NCBI GenBank assembly: GCA_030608825.1
Contig: JAUWDL010000078.1
Span: 1-6,687, forward strand
Direction: 5' to 3'
DNA length: 6,687 nucleotides
From: Gemmatimonadales bacterium
GTDB taxonomy: Bacteria > Gemmatimonadota > Gemmatimonadetes > Palauibacterales > Palauibacteraceae
This document shows, piece by piece, positions 1 to 5,633 of this stretch; the stretch's first letter is position 1; every line of letters begins with the position of its first letter. A program made the translations under genes and the position numbers. The notes below the pieces were generated by a model. It made no database searches. It worked only from the letters and a program-made list of their open reading frames with translations, and was not told where the DNA came from.

Positions 1-1
1 C

Positions 2-1342
2 GACATCGCGCGGCGCGTCGGCATCATGGCTCATGATTCGATGGCGGGTCGAGACACACCCAGCCCCGGGCTTACCAAGACGGCGAGCTACATCGCGCGA
101 GAATTCGATTCGTTCGGCCTCCTGCCGGCGATCGGGACGGACTTCTTCCAGTGGTACCCGCTGACCGAAGTGCGGCCGGGTTCCCGCGCAGGCCAGTCCC
201 TGACCCTGCGTCACAGCAGCGGCGAATACACGCTCGACCCGTCGAGCGATTTCATCTCCCTGCCGGTCGGGACGGCGGCTCGCACATCGGGTCCGCTGGC
301 TGCTGCCACGGACGACGTGGCGGGGAAGGTGGTTGTCGTGCGCGCGACGTCACAAACCCTGGGTGATCGGCTGGGAGAGCTCAGGGGCGTGCTGGACGGC
401 GGCGCCGTTGGCGCGCTCATCGCGCTGGATGCTCCCGATCGGTACGTGAACGGCGTCCGACTTTTCTTCGAGTCGAAGCGACTCTCGGTCGGGAGGCCGG
501 AGACGTTGCAGGCTCCCGCCGCCGTCGTTCCCCTCGGCTCTCTGCCAGGAGCCCTTCAACGGGCGATCGAGCACGGCGAGGTGCCGGAGGGATGGACCGC
601 CGACATTCGGAGCAGCGCGACGATGCGTGCGGACAGCGCGATGAACGTGATCGGCTGGCTTGAAGGCTCGGACCCCGCGCTGCGGGACGAGTACGTGGTC
701 TTCACGGCGCACATGGACCACGTGGGGACAGGTCGACCCGTGAACGGCGACTCCATCTACAACGGAGCGGATGACGATGCTTCCGGCACCGCCGGTATCA
801 TCGAGCTGGCGCAGGCCTTCTCGACCGGCCCGCGTCCCAGGCGGTCCGTCGTGTTCATGACCGTGAGCGGCGAGGAGAAAGGAATGCTCGGCTCCGAGTG
901 GTACGGCGAGCACCCGCTCTTCCCGCTCGAGAAGACGGTGGCGAACCTGAACATGGACATGATCGGCCGGAACTGGACGGACACGATCGCCGCGATCGGC
1001 AAGGGGGAGTCGTCGCTGGGCGCCACGGCGGACCGCATCGTCGCGGAGCACCCCGAGCTGGGCCTCGAGGTGGTCGACGACATGTGGCCCGAGGAGCGCT
1101 TCTACTACCGCTCGGACCACTACAACTTCGCGCGAAGAGGCGTGCCGATCCTGTTCTTCTTCAATGGTGTCCACGCCGACTACCACAGGCCGTCGGATGA
1201 ACCGGAGAAGATCGATTCAGAGAAGACGGCCCGCATCGTTCGCCTCGTTTACCTTCTGGGGTTGGAGATCGCCAACGCCGATGAGCCACCCGCCTGGGAT
1301 CCGGACGCGTACAGGCGGGTCGTCGAGACGGGGGGCGACTAG
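2..1342 (+). CDS. M28 family zinc metallopeptidase with PA-type insert, 5' end outside the window
   Basis: Probable secreted or periplasmic metallo-aminopeptidase that removes N-terminal residues from peptides using two metal ions. Numbering from the first in-window Met (base 26), the M28 ligands are all visible: H229 in TAHMDH, D250 in GADDDASG, the EE pair E283/E284 in VSGEEKG (base and ligand), D311 in NMDMIGR and H387 in DYHRPSD. Residues about 97-195 lie between the N-terminal part and the first ligand and fit a protease-associated (PA) domain insert. The frame stays open to the window edge, and the residues before this Met (DIARRVGI) join smoothly to the family's typical LAxDxxxGR start region. 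The real start and any signal peptide are therefore upstream, and Met at 26 is internal. The exact substrate cannot be read from the sequence. No convincing terminator follows it. Confidence 0.93.
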   Translation, partial: DIARRVGIMAHDSMAGRDTPSPGLTKTASYIAREFDSFGLLPAIGTDFFQWYPLTEVRPGSRAGQSLTLRHSSGEYTLDPSSDFISLPVGTAARTSGPLAAATDDVAGKVVVVRATSQTLGDRLGELRGVLDGGAVGALIALDAPDRYVNGVRLFFESKRLSVGRPETLQAPAAVVPLGSLPGALQRAIEHGEVPEGWTADIRSSATMRADSAMNVIGWLEGSDPALRDEYVVFTAHMDHVGTGRPVNGDSIYNGADDDASGTAGIIELAQAFSTGPRPRRSVVFMTVSGEEKGMLGSEWYGEHPLFPLEKTVANLNMDMIGRNWTDTIAAIGKGESSLGATADRIVAEHPELGLEVVDDMWPEERFYYRSDHYNFARRGVPILFFFNGVHADYHRPSDEPEKIDSEKTARIVRLVYLLGLEIANADEPPAWDPDAYRRVVETGGD

Positions 1343-1395
1343 CAGCGCTCGTAACGCGACTCCCCACGGGTTTTCCGCGATCTGCTGGAGCTTCG

Positions 1396-1426
1396 TTGTA
1401 CCGGGCCGGCGATTCTCTTAGATTTC
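1396..1426 (+). promoter_or_regulatory. Candidate promoter upstream of ytxH-like gene
   Basis: TTG at 1396-1398 is followed after 20 bp by TAGATTTC at 1419-1426. This resembles the Bacteroidetes-type promoter (TTTG, 19-21 bp, TAnnTTTG), differing at the last base. It also reads as a weak sigma70-like TTGTAC, 17 bp, TAGATT. It lies in the gap after the peptidase and would give a leader of about 130 nt. A similar arrangement occurs at 3014-3043 before smpB. This is pattern recognition only. Confidence 0.4.
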
Positions 1427-1436
1427 GAGTGTCTTC

Positions 1437-1521
1437 CCGGCCACGGCTCCGGGGCCGGCCATCTCGGGTTTCCGTGGAAGGGTTGTGCGGCGCAGCCATC
1501 GAGTGAGAGCCGTTTCGCGGC
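1437..1521 (+). other. Hairpin-rich putative 5' leader of the ytxH-like gene
   Basis: Three potential stem-loops lie between the candidate promoter and the gene. The first pairs CCGGCC (1437-1442) with GGCCGG (1453-1458) around a 10-nt loop. The second spans 1481-1497 and has seven pairs including two G-U, with a CGG loop. The third pairs GCCG (1509-1512) with CGGC (1518-1521) around TTTCG. None is followed by a T tract, so they do not look like intrinsic terminators. High GC makes chance hairpins likely. No known riboswitch was recognised. Confidence 0.25.
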
Positions 1522-1523
1522 GA

Positions 1524-1558
1524 CACCAAGGCAAGGGACATCACCAAGCAAGGGACAT
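1524..1558 (+). repeat. Tandem duplication (18 + 17 bp) containing the ribosome binding site
   Basis: The unit caccaaggcaagggacat (1524-1541) is repeated at once as caccaagcaagggacat (1542-1558), differing by one missing G. The second copy places the purine-rich AAGGGA (1550-1555) seven bases before the ATG at 1563 and is the likely Shine-Dalgarno site. The first copy carries the same purine run too far upstream to serve that ATG. This supports 1563 as the true start rather than the in-frame GTG at 1485. Confidence 0.7.
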
Positions 1559-1562
1559 CACA

Positions 1563-2006
1563 ATGTCGAGCGACAGGGATATGCCACAGATCGTCATCGA
1601 GAGAGGGAGCAGCCTCGGCCCCTTCCTGTGGGGGCTGGCCACCGGCGCCATGCTCGCGCTGCTTTACGCGCCGAAGACGGGCGAGGAAACCCAGCGTGAG
1701 TTGAAGGAGGGCGCCCGCCGGCTTCGCCAGGGAGCCGAGGAGAAGCTGGCCGAGCTGAAGGACTCCGCCGAGGAGACGTACGGGCGGGTTCGCGAGGACG
1801 TCGGCGAGCGGCTCGAGACGGCGAAAGACGAGCTTCAGGGCCGGAAGCGGCAGGCGGAAGAGGCTCTGAAGGCCGGTCGCGATACCGCGAAGAAGACGCG
1901 GGATGACCTCGAGCGTCGGGTCGCGGAGTCGAAGGCCAGCTACAAGGCGGAGATGGAGCGCGTCGCGCTCGAGAAGTCGGAGGCGGGCGCCGAGTCCGAT
2001 AGCTGA
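1563..2006 (+). CDS. YtxH domain-containing small membrane-anchored protein
   Basis: Small protein (147 aa) of the YtxH type, a poorly characterised family often linked to general stress in Firmicutes. Residues about 17-35 form one hydrophobic, glycine-rich segment, followed directly by the family hallmark LLYAPKTGEET. The rest (about 45-140) is a highly charged Lys/Glu/Ala/Arg-rich stretch predicted to be a long amphipathic or coiled-coil helix. The likely topology is an N-terminal membrane anchor with a helical tail. The ATG at 1563 was chosen because it has a purine-rich RBS and puts the hydrophobic anchor near the N-terminus. The in-frame GTG at 1485 would add 26 Arg/His-rich residues that do not look like the family. 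It is followed 101 bp later by the YihY-like membrane protein gene on the same strand. No enzyme motif is present and the specific role is unknown. Confidence 0.85.
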   Translation: MSSDRDMPQIVIERGSSLGPFLWGLATGAMLALLYAPKTGEETQRELKEGARRLRQGAEEKLAELKDSAEETYGRVREDVGERLETAKDELQGRKRQAEEALKAGRDTAKKTRDDLERRVAESKASYKAEMERVALEKSEAGAESDS

Positions 2007-2053
2007 GCGCACCGGCCGAAGTCTCGGCTACAGCTACAGCGCGCCCGGGGAGC

Positions 2054-2076
2054 CGGTCGCCCCACAGTGGTGACCG
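2054..2076 (+). other. Stem-loop between ytxH-like and yihY-like genes
   Basis: CGGTCGCC (2054-2061) can pair with GGTGACCG (2069-2076), giving eight pairs with one G-U and a 7-nt loop. It ends 31 bases before the yihY-like start. There is no T tract, so a rho-independent terminator is unlikely. It could be an mRNA processing or stabilising structure, or chance. A short tandem CTACAG repeat lies just upstream at 2028-2040. No promoter was seen in this 101 bp gap. Confidence 0.3.
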
Positions 2077-2107
2077 ACCCTCCGGGATATTCGTCGGATC
2101 GGGTGTC

Positions 2108-3004
2108 TTGACGCGCAGAGGCGGCAGCCTGCCGCAGCGTCTTCGGCACTTCGTGGCGGACGTCTACAATCGGGCCGCCGACGACAACATCTTCTTCCTC
2201 GCCTCCGGTCTGACGTTCGGCGTCCTGCTCGCGGCCATTCCCTTCCTACTGCTCCTCATCTACGTGGCCAGTCTCGTGCTCAGCCCGTACTTCGGACCCG
2301 GAGTGGCGGAGGACGAGGTGCTCGAGGCCTTGTGGCGGATCATGCCGGTTACGAGCCCCGAGGTCATCGAGACTGCCCGCGCCTACATCGGCCAGATCAT
2401 CGCGAGCGCGGGATCGATCGGACTCATCGGTGGCATCCTCTTCGTCTGGTTCTCCACCCGTCTGTTCGGCGCGCTCCGGACGGCGCTCAATCAGGTGTTC
2501 GATCTCAAGGACACCAGGGGCATCGTTCGGGGGAAGATCGGCGACATGCAGATGGTGGTCGTCAGCACGCTGCTGCTCTCCGTCAACATCGCGGTGACCT
2601 CGACGATGAACGTGCTGGGAGATCGGGGGATACAGTTCCTGGGGCAGCTGGGGCTGAGAGCCGGGTCCCCTCAGAAGGCCTTCGCCTTCCTGACGGCCTT
2701 CACGTTCGTCTTCCTGATGTTCCTTCTTATCTACAAGTACGTGCCCGCGCGCCGCCTGCCGTGGCGAACGGCCATCATCGCGTCCCTCTTCGCCGCCACG
2801 ACCTTCGAGCTGCTCAAGATGGGGTTCAGCTGGTGGGTGGCCAACTACGCCAATTACTCGGCCGTCTTCTTCGCTTTTGCGACCCTCGTCGTGCTCATCA
2901 TCTCCAGCTACTACGCCTCGATCCTCTTCGTTCTTGGGGGCGAGGTGGCCCAGGTCTACGAGGTGCGACGCAAGCTCAGAAGGCAGCGGGAGTTCTTCGA
3001 CTAG
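2108..3004 (+). CDS. YihY/BrkB family inner membrane protein
   Basis: Integral membrane protein of 298 aa, normal length for the YihY/BrkB family (once misnamed ribonuclease BN). The molecular function is not established; transport or envelope roles have been proposed. Six hydrophobic segments are visible at about residues 30-58, 100-120, 138-160, 190-212, 220-240 and 250-277. The family-typical early segment (ADDNIFFLASGLTFG) and the closing LGGE motif (E279) after the last helix are present, followed by a short basic tail. The start is a TTG at 2108. It lacks a clear Shine-Dalgarno sequence, but no earlier start was seen in frame and the N-terminus matches the family layout. It lies 101 bp after the ytxH-like gene and may be co-transcribed with it. 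A new candidate promoter appears 10 bp after its stop. Confidence 0.9.
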   Translation: MTRRGGSLPQRLRHFVADVYNRAADDNIFFLASGLTFGVLLAAIPFLLLLIYVASLVLSPYFGPGVAEDEVLEALWRIMPVTSPEVIETARAYIGQIIASAGSIGLIGGILFVWFSTRLFGALRTALNQVFDLKDTRGIVRGKIGDMQMVVVSTLLLSVNIAVTSTMNVLGDRGIQFLGQLGLRAGSPQKAFAFLTAFTFVFLMFLLIYKYVPARRLPWRTAIIASLFAATTFELLKMGFSWWVANYANYSAVFFAFATLVVLIISSYYASILFVLGGEVAQVYEVRRKLRRQREFFD

Positions 3005-3013
3005 GCCAAAAGG

Positions 3014-3043
3014 TTGCCCGCGCGTCGGCCGCGAGTAGTTTTG
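3014..3043 (+). promoter_or_regulatory. Candidate promoter for the smpB-amidase-pyrK-pyrD run
   Basis: TTG at 3014-3016 is followed after 19 bp by TAGTTTTG at 3036-3043. The downstream element fully matches the Bacteroidetes-type TAnnTTTG at the family's normal spacing. Read as sigma70 it is poor (TTGCCC, 16 bp, TAGTTT). It sits in the 105 bp gap between the yihY-like gene and smpB, the only sizeable gap before four packed genes. A 5-bp hairpin (3050-3054 with 3062-3066) would lie at the very start of the transcript. Confidence 0.42.
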
Positions 3044-3100
3044 TAGGGTCGCTCTAGCGCCGAGCGCGTCCCGCCCAGTGTTGAGACGACCTGCTGATCC

Positions 3101-3105
3101 GGAGG
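3101..3105 (+). promoter_or_regulatory. Strong Shine-Dalgarno site for smpB
   Basis: GGAGG at 3101-3105 lies four bases before the GTG at 3110. It is the best ribosome binding site in the window and fixes the smpB start at a non-ATG codon. A second GTG at 3105 overlaps this site but is in another frame. Confidence 0.75.
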
Positions 3106-3109
3106 TGGA

Positions 3110-3589
3110 GTGGGAGGATCGGACGAGAAGAGGCGGGTCGTCATCCGTAACAAGAAAGCACGGCACGACTACGAGATCCTGGAGCGGTTCGAGGCAGGAG
3201 TCGTGCTACTGGGTGCGGAGGTCAAGTCGCTTCGCGCGGGCAAGGCGAGTTTTGCCGATCCGTACGCGAGAGTCGAGGGTGGGGAGATGTGGCTGTACAA
3301 CCTCCACATCACGCCCTACGCGGCGGCGACCATCGATCCGCCGGAACCAAGACGCAAGCGGAAGCTGCTCATGCAACGTCGGCAGATCGCCAAGCTGGCA
3401 TCTCAGACCGCGGAGCGCGGCCTGACTCTCGTCGCGCTGGATCTTTACTTCACGCCGCGCGGACTCGCGAAGGTGACCCTCGGCCTGGCCAAGGGGAAAC
3501 GCGCGCACGATCGGCGGGAGACCCTGAAGCGCGACGAGGCCAAGCGCGAGATGGAGAGGGCCGTGAGACGGGCGGGGGAGGGCGCATGA
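3110..3589 (+). CDS. smpB: SsrA-binding protein SmpB
   Basis: Cytoplasmic RNA-binding protein that delivers tmRNA (SsrA) to stalled ribosomes for trans-translation and tagging of the unfinished peptide. The 159 aa length is typical. Family motifs appear in order: NKKARHDY (residues 14-21), the EAGVVLLGAEVKSLR block (28-42, with Ala where many homologues have Thr), NLHITPY (64-70), the basic KRKLL segment, and the C-terminal AKGKRAHDRRE (127-137). A Lys/Arg/Glu-rich tail follows, the part that enters the decoding site in known structures. The GTG start has a strong RBS at 3101-3105. Its TGA stop overlaps the amidase start as ATGA, so translation of the two is probably coupled. No tmRNA gene is present in this window. 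Confidence 0.96.
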   Translation: MGGSDEKRRVVIRNKKARHDYEILERFEAGVVLLGAEVKSLRAGKASFADPYARVEGGEMWLYNLHITPYAAATIDPPEPRRKRKLLMQRRQIAKLASQTAERGLTLVALDLYFTPRGLAKVTLGLAKGKRAHDRRETLKRDEAKREMERAVRRAGEGA

Positions 3590-4809
3590 TGCTCTCGCTT
3601 CGCGGCGCGCGCGGCGCCCGCTGCCTCCTCGCGGCGATCGCCGCCCTCGGCATGCTGGCCTCGTCGGCTCCCGCACGGGCGCAGGACGTCCCCGGGGGCT
3701 TCCTGTCGCTGGCGTCGGCGAGCGTCTCCGATCTCGAGATGGATCGCCGCTTCGGGTACCCGGCGATCTCGCTGGAGGATTTCCGGCGCCTGGGATTTAC
3801 CGATGTCGAGGGTCGGGCCGGCGTTGTGACCGCGATGGTGGAGGGCTCCTCTCTGGAGCTCTACGTCGGGTCGCCGTTCTTCCGGTTCCGCCGGACGGTC
3901 CTTCAGCTTCCCAACCCGCCGTACCAGGCGGATGATACGTACTGGGTTCCCGCCTCCCTGGTGACCGGGCAGGCTACGAGTCGCGGACGACCCGTCGGGT
4001 CAGGGGCAACGGCCGCGGCGACCGCGGTCTCCGGGAGCGGCGGCGAGTCCGGTCGCACGACGGATGTCGCGGCCTCTCCGGCGCCCCGCGGGCCCCCGAG
4101 GCCCCTGAGGGTCGCCATCGATCCGGGACATGGCGGCCGCGATCCCGGAACGACCGGGCGCCGCGGCACGCGAGAGAAGCACGTGGTGCTGGCGATCGCC
4201 AAGCTCGTCCACGCGAAGCTCTCGGCAATGCCCGGCGTCGAGCCCATGCTGACGCGCGACCGCGACGTCCTGATTCCGCTCAAGAAGCGCTCCCAGCTGG
4301 CGGTCGCCCAACAGGCGGACCTGTTTCTGTCGATTCACGCCAACGCGTCGAGAAGCCGGAAGGCACAGGGCTTCGAGACGTTCTTTCTCGGAGAGGCGAG
4401 GACCGAGCTCTCCCGCGAGCTGGCCATGCGCGAGAACAGCGCCGTTCAGTACGAGGAAGAGGGCGAAGGGATGCGGCCCGAGGATGTGCAGTTCATCCTC
4501 GCACAGCTCAACCTGACCAGCTATCAGCGTGAGTCCGGCACCTTCGGCGGATACGTGCAGAACTCCCTCCGGGGGACTCTCAGAACGCCCGATCGGGGCG
4601 TGAAGCAGAACGGGTTGTGGGTCCTCGTCGGAGCGACCGGCAGCATGCCCTCGATTCTGGTGGAGGTCGGCTTCCTCTCCAACGATCAGGAGGAGAAGTT
4701 CCTGCGCAGCAAGGCGGGACAACAGCGCGTGGCGGACGCGATCGTGGATGCGATCGCCGCCTATCGCGACGACTACGCCCCCCGGCTCCAGGCGGCGGGG
4801 GCACGCTGA
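3586..4809 (+). CDS. Exported N-acetylmuramoyl-L-alanine amidase (Amidase_3) with N-terminal accessory domain
   Basis: Zinc hydrolase that cuts the bond between N-acetylmuramic acid and the stem-peptide L-alanine in peptidoglycan, acting outside the cytoplasm. It has 407 aa. Residues 1-32 form a signal peptide (Arg-rich start, Leu/Ala core, AxA cleavage site before Q33). Residues about 40-128 form a small beta-rich-looking domain that resembles copper-amine-oxidase N-terminal-like or AMIN-like wall-binding modules (tentative). A Gly/Ala/Ser/Pro-rich linker covers about 129-174. The Amidase_3 domain spans about 175-400, with zinc ligands H182 (DPGHGG), E197 (TREKHV) and H251 (SIHAN) and catalytic E360 (VEVGFLSN). 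An acidic segment followed by a helix (about 285-315) lies where AmiB/AmiC enzymes carry a regulatory helix. The start is the first codon of ATGATG, preceded by GGGGGAG and overlapping the smpB stop. Confidence 0.93.
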   Translation: MMLSLRGARGARCLLAAIAALGMLASSAPARAQDVPGGFLSLASASVSDLEMDRRFGYPAISLEDFRRLGFTDVEGRAGVVTAMVEGSSLELYVGSPFFRFRRTVLQLPNPPYQADDTYWVPASLVTGQATSRGRPVGSGATAAATAVSGSGGESGRTTDVAASPAPRGPPRPLRVAIDPGHGGRDPGTTGRRGTREKHVVLAIAKLVHAKLSAMPGVEPMLTRDRDVLIPLKKRSQLAVAQQADLFLSIHANASRSRKAQGFETFFLGEARTELSRELAMRENSAVQYEEEGEGMRPEDVQFILAQLNLTSYQRESGTFGGYVQNSLRGTLRTPDRGVKQNGLWVLVGATGSMPSILVEVGFLSNDQEEKFLRSKAGQQRVADAIVDAIAAYRDDYAPRLQAAGAR

Positions 4810-4817
4810 GCGTCGAC

Positions 4818-5633
4818 GTGCCGGTCGCCATCGAGCCCAAAGCCACCGAAATCCTCTCTCCCATCCGCCATCGCGCCGAGGTGATATCGAGCCGGCGGGT
4901 CGCCACCGATACATGGTGGCTGGAGATCGACAGCCCCGAGATCGCGGGCCGGGCCGAATGGGGGCAGTTCGTGATGATCGGCTTCGGTCTCGAGCACCTC
5001 GCGCCACCGTTCCTCCCGCGGCCGTTCAGCGTGGCCTGGCGCGCCGAAGACGGGCGGATCGGGCTTCTCGTCCGCGCCTTCGGCGTCGGGAGCCGCCGAC
5101 TCGCCGAGCTGCGAGCCGGTGAACACGTCCTCCTCCTGGGACCGCTTGGAAGGCCTTTCCGCCTCGAACCCGGCAGCCGCGTCGTCTGCGTGGCGGGAGG
5201 CGTCGGTCTCGCGCCTTTCCTTTTCCTGGCGGGAGACGCGCGTCGCCAGGGGTTCGACGTGGATCTGCTGTACGGCGAGCTGACGGCGGACAAAGTCTTC
5301 GACACCCGCCTCATCGAGGAGCTGACCGGCGGGCCGCCGATCGTGTGGACGGAAGATGGGAGCCTCGGCCGTCGTGGCCGGGTGACGGAGGGGTTGAGGG
5401 TGGAGGGCCCGGTGACCGTTCTGGCTTGCGGTCCGACGCCGATGCTGCGGGCGCTGGCCGGCCGGGCGGCCCGAGAGGGCTTCGACCTGCAGGTCTCCGT
5501 CGAGGAGCATATGGGGTGCGGCGTGGGGACCTGCCAGGGTTGCGTCGTGCAAGGCGCGGACGGGCGCTGGAGGAAGGCCTGCACTGAAGGTCCGGTGTTC
5601 TACGCGAGCGAGCTCACGTGGTCCCCGAGCTGA
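4818..5633 (+). CDS. pyrK: Dihydroorotate dehydrogenase B, electron transfer subunit PyrK
   Basis: FAD and [2Fe-2S] subunit of class 1B dihydroorotate dehydrogenase. It passes electrons from the FMN of PyrD to NAD+ in pyrimidine synthesis. With GTG 4818 as start it is 271 aa. Visible elements are the flavin-binding RPFS (residues 68-71), the nucleotide-binding AGGVGLAP (126-133), a further CGPTPML motif, and the iron-sulfur cysteines C234, C239, C242 and C255 (CX4CX2CX12C) ahead of GPVF. The start is uncertain. GTG 4818 has no nearby Shine-Dalgarno, whereas an in-frame CTG at 4806 has GGGGG five bases upstream and overlaps the amidase stop as CTGA. The CTG would add four residues. It is followed by pyrD with a 16-nt overlap, the usual partner. 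Confidence 0.94.
   Translation: MPVAIEPKATEILSPIRHRAEVISSRRVATDTWWLEIDSPEIAGRAEWGQFVMIGFGLEHLAPPFLPRPFSVAWRAEDGRIGLLVRAFGVGSRRLAELRAGEHVLLLGPLGRPFRLEPGSRVVCVAGGVGLAPFLFLAGDARRQGFDVDLLYGELTADKVFDTRLIEELTGGPPIVWTEDGSLGRRGRVTEGLRVEGPVTVLACGPTPMLRALAGRAAREGFDLQVSVEEHMGCGVGTCQGCVVQGADGRWRKACTEGPVFYASELTWSPS

Noticed and set aside
350..1186. Long - strand open frame (278 codons) opposite the M28 peptidase
   Set aside because: Composition is His/Arg/Val-rich with no recognisable motif, and it lies fully opposite a gene with intact catalytic motifs. Such shadows are expected at high GC.
1355..1379. Possible terminator after the M28 gene (CCC...GGG followed by TTTT, flanked by CGCG)
   Set aside because: The inner stem is only three pairs and the outer CGCG pairing would absorb the T run, so it is not convincing.
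1485..1562. GTG start at 1485 for the ytxH-like gene
   Set aside because: It adds 26 Arg/His-rich residues, runs through the repeat that serves as RBS, and pushes the membrane anchor away from the N-terminus.
2015..2028. Hairpin GCCGA/TCGGC just after the ytxH-like stop as a terminator
   Set aside because: The stem is only five pairs and no T tract follows.
3289..3585. Upstream extension of the amidase frame to 3289
   Set aside because: It would overlap most of smpB. The codons before 3586 translate to Arg/Ala-rich nonsense, and a proper signal peptide with RBS begins at the ATGATG at 3586.
4000..5584. Two long - strand open frames (4000-5007 and 4580-5584) opposite the amidase and pyrK
   Set aside because: Their translations are Arg/Pro/Ser-rich low-complexity sequence without family features, while the + strand genes carry complete active sites.
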